DNA from: Desulfohalobiaceae bacterium
GTDB taxonomy: Bacteria; Desulfobacterota; Desulfovibrionia; Desulfovibrionales; Desulfothermaceae
Reading direction: 5' to 3'
Assembly (NCBI GenBank): GCA_021737525.1
Contig: JAIPDU010000065.1
Span: forward strand, 1 to 8,232
DNA: 8,232 nt
The translations under genes were made by a program, and so were the position numbers. The first letter of the stretch is position 1; each line of letters begins with the position of its first letter. The notes below the pieces were generated by a model. The model saw nothing but the letters and a program-made list of their open reading frames with translations. It did no database searches and was not told the origin of the DNA. This document shows, piece after piece, positions 1 to 5,799 of this stretch.

Positions 1-14
1 GAACGGGGAACGGA
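1..14. repeat. GAACGGG heptamer repeat, two units at window edge
   Basis: Two consecutive 7-bp units, GAACGGG and GAACGGA, begin at the first base of the window, so the array probably continues to the left out of view. The same heptamer forms a much longer array at 4542-4618. Both copies lie just upstream of a start codon: this one ends 20 bp before the glmS ATG. Two units alone would mean little; the match to the long array is what supports the call. Confidence 0.6.
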
Positions 15-34
15 ACAAGGCAAGGACTGATAAT

Positions 35-1858
35 ATGTGCGGCATCATCGGATACGCCGGCCATCGGCCAGCGGTCACCGTCATCCTGGAGGGCCTGAAA
101 CGGCTGGAGTACAGGGGGTACGATTCCGCCGGCATGGCCCTGATCCAGAACAAAGAGCTCAACGTGGTCCGGGCCAAGGGCAAGATCCGGGAGCTGGAGG
201 ACAAGCTCGCCTTCCAGGATCCCTATCACGCCACCACGGGTATCGGGCACACCCGCTGGGCCACCCACGGCCTGCCCTCGGAGGAGAACGCCCATCCCCA
301 TCCGGACCAGGAGCAGAAGCTCGCCCTGGTGCACAACGGGATCATCGAAAACCACGCCCGGCTCAAGCGCGAGCTGCAGCAGCTCGGCTGCAGCTTCCGC
401 TCCGAGACGGACACGGAAGTCCTGTCCCACCTCATCAGCCAGGAGCTGAAGCAGCAGGGAAGCGTTCCCCGGGCCATGAGCACCGCCCTGCAAAGGGTGG
501 AGGGCTCCTACGCCGTGGCCCTGATCAGTCTCAACGGCGAAGGACGGATCTGGGCCGCGAGACACTCCAGTCCCCTCATTCTGGGACTGGGACAGGGAGA
601 GAATTTCGTTGCCTCGGACATCCCGGCCTTTCTGCCCTACACCCGGGAGGTGGTCTTTCTGGAGGACAACGAGATCGTGCAGATCACCCCCTCCTCCTGG
701 CAGGTCCTGGACGGCTCCAGCCTGGAACACCGGGACAAGGAACAGGTCCACATCTCCTGGGACGTCCAGTCCGCTCAGAAATCCGGGTACCGCCACTTCA
801 TGCTCAAGGAAATCATGGAGCAGCCCCGGGTGATCCGGGACTGCCTGGCCGGACGCACCGACTCCTCCCGGGCGACAACGCTTTTGCCGGAGCTGGATCA
901 CCTGCCCCTGCCGCGCAGGCTGCACATCGTCGCCTGCGGGACCTCCTACCACGCAGGGCTCTGGGCCCGGAACATCTTCCAGGACTGGGCCGGGATCCCG
1001 GTGGAGGTGGAAATCGCCTCCGAGTTCCGCTACAACCGCCGGATCATCCAGGAAGGGGACCTGATTCTGGCCGTGAGCCAGTCCGGGGAGACCGCGGACA
1101 CCCTTGCCGGGCTGCGCCAGGCCAGACAGCTGGGACACCGGGTCCTGGGCCTGTGCAACGTCCTGGGCTCCTCCATCGCCAGGGAGGCTGACGGGGTGGT
1201 CTACACCCAGGCCGGGCCTGAGATCAGCGTGGCCTCCACCAAGGCCATGTGCAGCCAGATGACGGCCATGCTGCTTTTGGCCCTGCACTGGGGGCGCATG
1301 GGGGGCTTTCTGGATGAGCCAGCCCGCCGCGGCATCCTTCGCGAGCTGGAAGAGCTCCCCGCCATACTGGAGGCGGAGCTGGAGGGGATGCAGCAAACAG
1401 CCCAGAGACTGGCCCGGAAATATGCCTGGTGCCGCAGCTGCTTCTTCCTGGGCAGGGGGGACCACTTCGCCCTGGCCCTGGAGGGTGCGCTCAAGCTCAA
1501 GGAGATCTCCTACATCCACGCCGAGGGCTATGCCGCGGGGGAAATGAAGCACGGACCCATCGCCCTGGTGGACCCGGAGTTTCCCACCTTTGCCCTCGCT
1601 CCGGGCAACGCGCTGCAGTCCAAACTGCTCAGCAACCTCCAGGAGGTGCGCACCAGGGGCGGACCCGTGGTCTGCCTGGCCCCGCCCGGGCTGGACCAGG
1701 ACGTGGACGATATCTGGGAGATCCCCGCCATCCAGGCTCCTCTGAACGGATTCCTCTTCTTGAGCGCCATGCAGCTCTTCGCCTACGAAATGGCCGTCTA
1801 TCTGGGCAAGGATGTGGATCAGCCCAGGAATCTCGCCAAGAGCGTAACCGTGGAATAG
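35..1858 (+). CDS. glmS: Glutamine--fructose-6-phosphate aminotransferase (isomerizing)
   Basis: GlmS converts fructose-6-phosphate and glutamine to glucosamine-6-phosphate and glutamate in the cytoplasm, the entry step to UDP-GlcNAc for peptidoglycan and LPS. The 607-residue length is close to the usual ~609. The N-terminal class II glutaminase domain (about 2-220) starts MCGIIGYAG, with Cys2 as the nucleophile exposed by Met removal; RWATHG (74-79), NG (101-102) and D126 are the other glutamine-site elements. Two SIS sugar-phosphate domains follow, with CGTS at 301-304, SQSGET at 348-353, E490 and H506, and the family C-terminus KSVTVE carrying K602. The start is fixed by the Cys that must follow Met, and AAGGA at 22-26 lies 8 nt upstream. 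The stop is 7 bp from the amidase start, suggesting one transcript. No glmS ribozyme can be placed because only 34 bp upstream are visible. Assignment is secure. Confidence 0.98.
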   Translation: MCGIIGYAGHRPAVTVILEGLKRLEYRGYDSAGMALIQNKELNVVRAKGKIRELEDKLAFQDPYHATTGIGHTRWATHGLPSEENAHPHPDQEQKLALVHNGIIENHARLKRELQQLGCSFRSETDTEVLSHLISQELKQQGSVPRAMSTALQRVEGSYAVALISLNGEGRIWAARHSSPLILGLGQGENFVASDIPAFLPYTREVVFLEDNEIVQITPSSWQVLDGSSLEHRDKEQVHISWDVQSAQKSGYRHFMLKEIMEQPRVIRDCLAGRTDSSRATTLLPELDHLPLPRRLHIVACGTSYHAGLWARNIFQDWAGIPVEVEIASEFRYNRRIIQEGDLILAVSQSGETADTLAGLRQARQLGHRVLGLCNVLGSSIAREADGVVYTQAGPEISVASTKAMCSQMTAMLLLALHWGRMGGFLDEPARRGILRELEELPAILEAELEGMQQTAQRLARKYAWCRSCFFLGRGDHFALALEGALKLKEISYIHAEGYAAGEMKHGPIALVDPEFPTFALAPGNALQSKLLSNLQEVRTRGGPVVCLAPPGLDQDVDDIWEIPAIQAPLNGFLFLSAMQLFAYEMAVYLGKDVDQPRNLAKSVTVE

Positions 1859-1865
1859 GGACCCT

Positions 1866-3554
1866 ATGCGCCATTTTCGGCTCCTTGTCTGCCTGACCCT
1901 CGTCGCCGCCTGCCTCGGCTCCGCGCTTCCCGCTCGCGGCTCGCCGGCCTCCGCCTTCCAGAAGGGCTGGCGCGAGTTCCACGCACTGCGCAAGGACGAG
2001 GACCGTGCCCAGTACCGCTCCAGCTGGCTCGAGGTCAAAAGCCGCTTCCAGGAGGCGTACAGGCAGAATCCCGACGGATCCTACGCTCCGAAGTCCCTGT
2101 ACTATTTGGGCCGCACCTTCCAGGAGCTGGGCAAGCACTCCTACCTGGAAAAGGACTACCGCAAGGCGATCGATTACTTCCGGAAGCAGCTGAACCGCTT
2201 TCCGGAGCACGACTGGTCCGACGACGCCAAGCTCTACATGGCCAGGATCCGGCTGAACCACCTGCAAGAACAGGACGCGGCCTACCTGGATCTTGTGGAC
2301 CTCTTGAACAAATACCCGGACGGGGACATGAGGGACGAGGCCAAGGAGCTCCTGAGCAGGATCGACGAAGAATACAAGGACCGCCGGGAAGGGCGAGGCT
2401 CGGAGGGGAGTGCCTCTTCAGGTCAAGCCCTGCGACGAATGACCAAGCTCCAGGACATCCGCCACTGGAGCAGCGAGGAGTACACCCGGGTGGTGCTGGA
2501 TCTCGAGGAGCAGACCCAGCACAACGACTTCCTGCTCAAAAACAACCCGGAACAGAACAAGCCCTACCGACTGGTCATCGACCTCACCGAAACCTGGATT
2601 CCGGACAATATGGACAGCCCGCTCCGGATCGAGGACGGGCTGCTGCAGAAGGTGCGGATCGGCCAGCACCGCAAGTCCATCAGCCGCATTGTTCTCGATC
2701 TCCAGGACCTGGAGGACTATCGCGTCTTCTCCCTGCAGAATCCATACCGGGTGGTCGTGGACGTCTACGGCGACAAGTCCGGGGAGCAGGCGGCCCGGGA
2801 GCAGGCGACAAAGCTTCCCCTGCAGCTCCAAAAGGAGGATGTCCGCGGCAACCTGGTGGAACAACTGGGCCTGGGCGTGGAGACGGTCATGCTGGATCCC
2901 GGCCACGGCGGCAAAATGCCCGGCGCGGTGGTGAACGGGGTCCTGGAGAAGGACGTCAACCTGCGTTTCGCCAAGATCCTGGGCAAAACACTCAAGGAGC
3001 AGGGATTCAAGATCCTCTACACCCGGACCAGGGACAGGCATGTGCCCCTGGAGGAGCGAACCGCCCTGGCCAACTCCAAAAAGGCGGACCTCTTCATCTC
3101 CATTCACTGCAACGCGAATGATAACACCAGCGTGCGCGGCCTGGAGATCTACAACCTCAATCTGGCCACCTCCGAGGACGCGGCGGAAGTGGCTGCCCGG
3201 GAAAACTCGGTCTCGCAGAAAAAAATCAGCGACCTGGAGGTCATCCTCACCGACCTCATGCTCAAGTCCAAGATCCGGGAGTCCTCGAACCTGGCCCAGG
3301 ACGTGCTCCAAGAGGCCACCCAGTACGGGGAGCAGTTCTACGATCTGGACCGCTGCGAAACGCGCCAGGCACCCTTCTACGTGCTCATGGGAGCCAAGAT
3401 GCCCGCCATCCTGGTCGAGGCCGGCTATCTGACCAATCCCACGGAACGCAGCCGCCTGCAGAAATACTCCTACCTCAAGAGGATCTCCTGGGGGATAACT
3501 CAGGGGATCCTGGCCTACAAGGAGGAGATCTCCCGCCAGGCCAGGCGGGATTGA
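1866..3554 (+). CDS. Exported N-acetylmuramoyl-L-alanine amidase (TPR-like + AMIN + Amidase_3)
   Basis: This is a zinc hydrolase that cuts the amide bond between N-acetylmuramic acid and L-alanine in peptidoglycan, typically at division or during wall turnover. Residues 1 to about 25 form a signal peptide (MRHFR followed by a hydrophobic stretch to LPARG), so it acts in the periplasm. Residues ~50-170 are helical and TPR/YbgF-like (YYLGRTFQELGK, DYRKAIDYFRKQL). Residues ~190-300 look like an AMIN domain, which targets AmiC-type amidases to septal wall. Residues ~340-555 are Amidase_3: zinc ligands H347 (DPGHGG), E361 and H414 (SIHCNA), and catalytic E518 (VEAGYLTN). All catalytic residues are present. 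An AGGG overlapping the glmS stop is a reasonable ribosome site 5 nt before the ATG. It resembles AmiC, but the N-terminal repeat region makes the gene symbol uncertain. A cell-wall role fits its place behind glmS. Confidence 0.93.
   Translation: MRHFRLLVCLTLVAACLGSALPARGSPASAFQKGWREFHALRKDEDRAQYRSSWLEVKSRFQEAYRQNPDGSYAPKSLYYLGRTFQELGKHSYLEKDYRKAIDYFRKQLNRFPEHDWSDDAKLYMARIRLNHLQEQDAAYLDLVDLLNKYPDGDMRDEAKELLSRIDEEYKDRREGRGSEGSASSGQALRRMTKLQDIRHWSSEEYTRVVLDLEEQTQHNDFLLKNNPEQNKPYRLVIDLTETWIPDNMDSPLRIEDGLLQKVRIGQHRKSISRIVLDLQDLEDYRVFSLQNPYRVVVDVYGDKSGEQAAREQATKLPLQLQKEDVRGNLVEQLGLGVETVMLDPGHGGKMPGAVVNGVLEKDVNLRFAKILGKTLKEQGFKILYTRTRDRHVPLEERTALANSKKADLFISIHCNANDNTSVRGLEIYNLNLATSEDAAEVAARENSVSQKKISDLEVILTDLMLKSKIRESSNLAQDVLQEATQYGEQFYDLDRCETRQAPFYVLMGAKMPAILVEAGYLTNPTERSRLQKYSYLKRISWGITQGILAYKEEISRQARRD
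3531..3550. terminator. GC-rich stem-loop at the convergent gene ends
   Basis: TCCCGCC (3531-3537) pairs perfectly with GGCGGGA (3544-3550) around a 6-base loop. It lies in the last codons of the amidase gene, right before the point where the amidase and transporter stops meet. No T-tract follows on either strand, so it is not a textbook intrinsic terminator. It could slow polymerase from either side, or be a chance result of the Arg/Ala codons. Confidence 0.25.
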
Positions 3555-3911
3555 TCAGCCCTTGAAGAAGAGATACCCCGCCAGGGCCAGGAGAACGCAG
3601 GCAAAGCCCCGCTTGAAGCCGCCGGTGGACACTCCCTCCAGGAGCCTGGCGCCGATCTGGGCTCCGGCGACGCCGCCGAGCCCCAAAAGCAGCCCGGCCC
3701 GCAGGTCCACGTTGGCCAGCTTGTTGTGGGCGAGCAGGGCGGACAGGGAAATAACCAGGATGGCCGCGAAGGACGTCCCCACTGCCTTCTGGGCAGTGTA
3801 TCCCCAGAGCAGCAGAAGGGGGACCATGAGGAAGCCGCCCCCCAGACCGGTAAAGGAAGCCGCCAGACCCACCACGACCCCGAAGGCGAGAAGCTGAGCG
3901 CTTGCAAGCAT
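3555..3911 (-). CDS. TauE/SafE family membrane transporter, short (118 aa) form
   Basis: An integral membrane protein of the TauE/SafE (former DUF81) family, whose members are linked to export of sulfite and related organosulfur anions; the substrate here is not known. The first segment reads GLAASFTGLGGGFLMVPLLL (about 15-34), the glycine-rich half-repeat signature of the family. Further hydrophobic segments lie at about 44-61, 70-88 and 101-116. Full-length members are about 250 residues with two such halves; at 118 residues this is one half and would need to dimerise or pair with a second half-protein. The start at 3911 is preferred to an in-frame ATG at 4004 because AAGGAGGG lies 4 nt upstream and the extra 31 codons merely translate the palindrome. 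Its stop abuts the amidase stop on the other strand. Confidence 0.82.
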   Translation of the reverse strand: MLASAQLLAFGVVVGLAASFTGLGGGFLMVPLLLLWGYTAQKAVGTSFAAILVISLSALLAHNKLANVDLRAGLLLGLGGVAGAQIGARLLEGVSTGGFKRGFACVLLALAGYLFFKG

Positions 3912-3915
3912 TTTT

Positions 3916-3923
3916 CCCTCCTT
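3916..3923 (-). promoter_or_regulatory. Ribosome binding site deciding the transporter start
   Basis: On the minus strand AAGGAGGG is followed by four A residues and the ATG at 3911. This strong Shine-Dalgarno sequence selects the 118-residue product over the longer open frame reaching to 4004. Confidence 0.75.
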
Positions 3924-3944
3924 GCTTGTCCCTTGGTCTTTTTT

Positions 3945-4022
3945 AACCGCCAAGATGCCCCTGTGAAATGCCGGCGAAGCCGGCCCTGCGAAGCAGGATT
4001 TCACAGGGGCGCCTTGGCGGTT
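3945..4022. repeat. 78-bp palindrome folding into a T-shaped three-way junction
   Basis: Arms 3945-3969 and 3998-4022 are inverted repeats of 25 bases that pair throughout except at two adjacent positions (A3955 with C4012, and a T3956/G4011 wobble). The 28 bases between them are fully used by two small hairpins: GCCGGC-GAA-GCCGGC (3970-3984) and CCTGC-GAA-GCAGG (3985-3997). No unpaired base remains at the junction. Both small hairpins contain GCGAAGC, known as an exceptionally stable DNA mini-hairpin. It lies in the divergent region 34 bp upstream of the transporter ATG. A T-run (3939-3944) precedes it on the plus strand, which is the wrong side for a plus-strand terminator, and on the minus strand it is followed by A residues. 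The design suggests an intergenic REP/BIME-like or MITE-like element rather than a terminator; its mobility and family are unknown. Confidence 0.85.
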
Positions 4023-4073
4023 TCCTTGAATCTCATGAGAACAAACTCAGCCTGGCCCCGTCGGATTCTCCCC

Positions 4074-4107
4074 TTGACTGAGCCGCAAAAATCACCATGA
4101 ATAATAC
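4074..4107 (+). promoter_or_regulatory. Possible promoter patch in the divergent region
   Basis: TTGACT (4074-4079) is close to a -35 box, and AATAAT (4100-4105) matches the -10 consensus at five of six bases. The 20-bp gap between them is too long for a good sigma-70 promoter. On the opposite strand the same patch reads TATTAT (4101-4106), a possible -10 for the leftward transporter, but with a poor -35. It is the only AT-rich spot in the region, so it is the most likely place for initiation in one or both directions. The evidence is weak. Confidence 0.3.
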
Positions 4108-4128
4108 ACGTACCGCGCGCAAGCCTGA

Positions 4129-4162
4129 AGCCCTTTCGGGGTGCCGGAAGGCATCGGGGGCT
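4129..4162 (+). other. Possible structured 5' leader with GGAA tetraloop upstream of the zinc-ribbon gene
   Basis: GGTGCC (4140-4145) pairs with GGCATC (4150-4155), including one G-U, around the GNRA-type loop GGAA. Outside it, AGCCC (4129-4133) pairs with GGGCT (4158-4162) across an internal loop. If transcription starts near 4107, this hairpin would lie in the leader of the 66-residue protein's mRNA, about 60 nt before its start. It matches no riboswitch class I recognise, and it could be chance pairing in GC-rich DNA. Confidence 0.3.
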
Positions 4163-4212
4163 CGGTTCTTTGGGCCCGGCTTGAACGCGGTATTTCGAGA
4201 ACCCGGAACAAC

Positions 4213-4219
4213 GGAGGTG
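4213..4219 (+). promoter_or_regulatory. Ribosome binding site deciding the zinc-ribbon protein start
   Basis: GGAGGTG lies 5 nt before the ATG at 4225. It identifies that codon, rather than the in-frame ATG at 4141, as the start. The 28 residues gained from the earlier codon have no family character. Confidence 0.75.
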
Positions 4220-4224
4220 ATGGG

Positions 4225-4425
4225 ATGATCCTGCACGAATTCCACTGCAAGCAGTGCGACAAACAGTTCGAGGAAATGGTTTCCAGCAACCAGGAAACTC
4301 CCCGCTGCCCCTCCTGCGGCAGCCAGGAGGTCAAGCGCCTGCTCTGCGCGGTGAAGCGCACCGGCGGCAACGCGGACCCGGATGCCTTGGGCAATGCCTG
4401 CGGGCCCGTGGGAGGCTTTTCCTGA
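4225..4425 (+). CDS. FmdB-family zinc-ribbon protein
   Basis: A 66-residue protein with an N-terminal zinc ribbon: C8-x2-C11 (FHCKQCDKQFEE) and C28-x2-C31 (PRCPSCGS), followed by a basic stretch (EVKRLL) and a glycine-rich, disordered tail. This is the layout of FmdB-type small regulatory proteins (CxxC_CxxC_SSSS family). Members are named for a gene next to formamidase/amidase genes in Methylophilus, but their molecular function is largely unproven. Four zinc-binding cysteines are all present and no other domain is visible. It appears to be a single-gene unit: the transporter diverges to the left, and a stem-loop and repeat array separate it from rlmN. Family assignment is good; function is open. 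Confidence 0.88.
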   Translation: MILHEFHCKQCDKQFEEMVSSNQETPRCPSCGSQEVKRLLCAVKRTGGNADPDALGNACGPVGGFS

Positions 4426-4435
4426 GCCAGCTAGT

Positions 4436-4454
4436 CGGGTCCCGGGAGGACCCG
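4436..4454 (+). terminator. Stem-loop after the zinc-ribbon gene
   Basis: CGGGTCC (4436-4442) and GGACCCG (4448-4454) form a perfect 7-bp GC-rich stem with a 5-base loop, 10 bp past the stop codon. Position and stem fit an intrinsic terminator, but what follows (CATTTCTGG) is a poor T-tract. Confidence 0.4.
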
Positions 4455-4541
4455 CATTTCTGGCAAAAGGGAAAAAGTGTTAAGGCATGAAAACGGGAAA
4501 ACGGATAACCCGAAAAACCAGTATAGATGGCGAGGACCAGT

Positions 4542-4618
4542 GAACCCTGAACGGGGAACCCTGAACGGGGAACGCAGAACGGGGAACGGGGAACGCCGAA
4601 CAGGGAACGGGGAACGAA
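4542..4618. repeat. Tandem heptamer array, 11 units of GAACNNN (core GAACGGG)
   Basis: Eleven contiguous 7-bp units all begin with GAAC, with no phase break over 77 bp. The last three bases vary: CCT, GGG, CCT, GGG, GCA, GGG, GGG, GCC, AGG, GGG, GAA. Five units are exact GAACGGG. The invariant GAAC and drifting remainder suggest an old array that has mutated, or a conserved binding core. The array ends 6 bp before the rlmN ATG, and the same repeat sits ahead of glmS at 1-14. Because 7 is not a multiple of 3, it cannot encode a short peptide repeat; its apparent translation (NGERRTGNGER) is an artefact that has a 21-bp true period. The array lacks spacers and is not a CRISPR. Confidence 0.93.
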
Positions 4619-4624
4619 AGACAC

Positions 4625-5671
4625 ATGAGCAACCTGCTCGACTCCTCCTACGACCAGCTCCAGCAATGGGTGCGGGACCAGGGTTGGAAACCCTTCCGGT
4701 CCAAGCAGATCTGGCAGTGGATCTGGCAGAAGGGATGCACCGACTTCAACCGGATGAGCGACCTGAACAAACAGATCCGCTCCCGGCTGCAGGAGGCCTT
4801 TGCTCTGGAGCACCCGGAAATCCACACCGTTCGCGCGAGCAGCGACGGAACGATCAAGTTCCTGCTCCGGGTGGGCTGGGGCGACCTGATCGAGACCGTG
4901 CTCATTCCGGAAGGGGATCACTACACCCAGTGCCTGTCCTCCCAAGTGGGCTGCCCCCTGGCCTGCACCTTCTGCAGCACCGGACGGATGGGCTTTTCCC
5001 GCAACCTCTCCTCCGGGGAGATCCTGGGCCAGGTCCTGGTTGCCCGGGACTATCTGGCCCGCCGGGGAGACCCTGTCCCCTTGCGCAACCTCGTGTTCAT
5101 GGGCATGGGAGAGCCCCTGCTCAACTGGCCCCAGGTGGAAAAAGCCCTGCGCATCATCCGGGACGATGCCGGGCTCGGCTTCTCCCACAGGCGCACCACC
5201 CTGTCCACCGTGGGCGTGCCAGCCCCCCTGCGCCACTTCGCCGAAAGCGGCCTGGGGTCGCTGGCGGTCTCCCTGCACGCCCCGACCCAGGAGCTGCGCT
5301 CCGAGCTCATGCCCAGGGCCGCCTCCCTGGTTTCCCTGGACAAGCTGATCCGGGTCCTGGAGGAGCTGCCCCTCAAGCCCAGGCAGCGGATCACCCTGGA
5401 ATACGCCCTCATCGGCGGGGTCAACGACGACTTGAAGCACGCCAGGCAGCTGAATAAAATCATTTCCTCCCTGCGCTGCAAGGTCAATCTCATCGCCTTC
5501 AACCCGGACGAGGCCATTCCCTATCAGGCCCCGGACAGGGACAGCGTCCTGCGCTTCGAAGAGTTCCTGCGGAGCAAGGACAAGACCGTATTCCTGCGCA
5601 AGAGCAAGGGGCTGGACATAGATGCCGCCTGCGGTCAGCTGAGGAACAAGGAAGAAGCTCCCGGGATATGA
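4625..5671 (+). CDS. rlmN: Dual-specificity RlmN-type rRNA/tRNA adenine C2-methyltransferase (radical SAM)
   Basis: RlmN methylates C2 of A2503 in 23S rRNA, and in characterised cases A37 of some tRNAs, using two SAM molecules and an iron-sulfur cluster. The 348-residue length is normal. The cluster motif is C110-x3-C114-x2-C117 (GCPLACTFCSTG). The two cysteines of the mechanism are present: C103 (TQCLSSQ) and C336 (DIDAACGQL). GMGEPLLN (160-167) is the SAM-binding GEP-type motif, and the N-terminal helical domain (1 to about 95) resembles the family's RNA-binding accessory domain (FRSKQIWQWIW). The start is the first ATG before this conserved region. It has no classic Shine-Dalgarno; the last heptamer units (GGGGAAC) are the only purine-rich sequence upstream. 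Neighbours are unrelated, so it is likely transcribed on its own. Assignment is secure. Confidence 0.97.
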   Translation: MSNLLDSSYDQLQQWVRDQGWKPFRSKQIWQWIWQKGCTDFNRMSDLNKQIRSRLQEAFALEHPEIHTVRASSDGTIKFLLRVGWGDLIETVLIPEGDHYTQCLSSQVGCPLACTFCSTGRMGFSRNLSSGEILGQVLVARDYLARRGDPVPLRNLVFMGMGEPLLNWPQVEKALRIIRDDAGLGFSHRRTTLSTVGVPAPLRHFAESGLGSLAVSLHAPTQELRSELMPRAASLVSLDKLIRVLEELPLKPRQRITLEYALIGGVNDDLKHARQLNKIISSLRCKVNLIAFNPDEAIPYQAPDRDSVLRFEEFLRSKDKTVFLRKSKGLDIDAACGQLRNKEEAPGI

Positions 5672-5691
5672 AGGATCCCGCCGACAGACGC

Positions 5692-5721
5692 TTTACAAGC
5701 CACGCGTTCTCGGTCTAGGCT
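5692..5721 (+). promoter_or_regulatory. Possible sigma-70 promoter for hisI-hisG
   Basis: TTTACA (5692-5697) matches the -35 consensus at five of six bases, and TAGGCT lies 18 bp downstream (5716-5721) as a weak -10. It is in the only gap ahead of hisI, about 75 bp before the start codon. No T-box, attenuator peptide rich in histidine codons, or other regulatory leader is apparent between here and hisI. Confidence 0.4.
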
Positions 5722-5787
5722 ACTGTTTTGCCCTGCCTGACAAGCACTTTTTCAAAAGCTGTTAGAGCGGCGCAACTGCCCATGCCC

Positions 5788-5793
5788 AGGAGA
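5788..5793 (+). promoter_or_regulatory. Ribosome binding site deciding the hisI start
   Basis: AGGAGA lies 6 nt before the ATG at 5800. Earlier in-frame ATGs at 5728 and 5782 have no comparable site and would add residues that HisI proteins do not have. Confidence 0.75.
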
Positions 5794-5799
5794 TTGCTT

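Larger units (their letters stand above)
3912..4224. other. Divergent intergenic region, 313 bp without a gene
   Basis: This stretch separates the leftward transporter gene from the rightward zinc-ribbon gene and must hold promoters for both if each has its own. It contains the T-shaped palindrome (3945-4022), an AT-rich patch at about 4090-4107, and a folded segment at 4129-4162. I see no tRNA and no convincing small gene. In-frame extensions of the flanking genes into this region read as low-quality protein and lack ribosome sites. Confidence 0.6.

Noticed and set aside
1..34. glmS ribozyme
   Set aside because: The ribozyme needs well over 100 bases and is known mainly from Gram-positive bacteria; only 34 bp are visible and they are partly heptamer repeat.
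2418..3311. 297-codon antisense frame inside the amidase gene
   Set aside because: It is a codon-bias shadow of a gene with intact catalytic motifs on the other strand; no ribosome site or recognisable domain.
3555..4004. Longer 149-residue form of the transporter
   Set aside because: The extra 31 residues come from the palindrome, and a strong ribosome site points to the ATG at 3911.
3945..4022. Intrinsic terminator for the transporter or an upstream gene
   Set aside because: The T-run is on the wrong side for the plus strand and the minus strand is followed by A residues; the branched centre is also not terminator-like.
4522..4528. TATAGAT as a -10 box for rlmN
   Set aside because: No -35-like sequence is found 16-18 bp upstream.
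4487..4543. 18-codon basic peptide (starts MKTGKRITRK) before the heptamer array
   Set aside because: AAGG is only 1 nt from its ATG, it has no similarity I recognise, and its stop lies in the first repeat unit.
4542..4618. CRISPR array
   Set aside because: The units are 7 bp and contiguous with no spacers, and no cas gene is present.
4331..5440. 369-codon antisense frame over rlmN and the zinc-ribbon end
   Set aside because: It passes through the heptamer array (SPFCVPRSGF-like) and opposite a certain gene; no domain seen.
4477..5457. Long plus-strand open frame overlapping rlmN (326 codons)
   Set aside because: Its N-terminus is the translated heptamer array (NGERRTGNGER) and the rest is an out-of-frame, Gly/Pro/Arg-rich reading of rlmN, which is certain in another frame.
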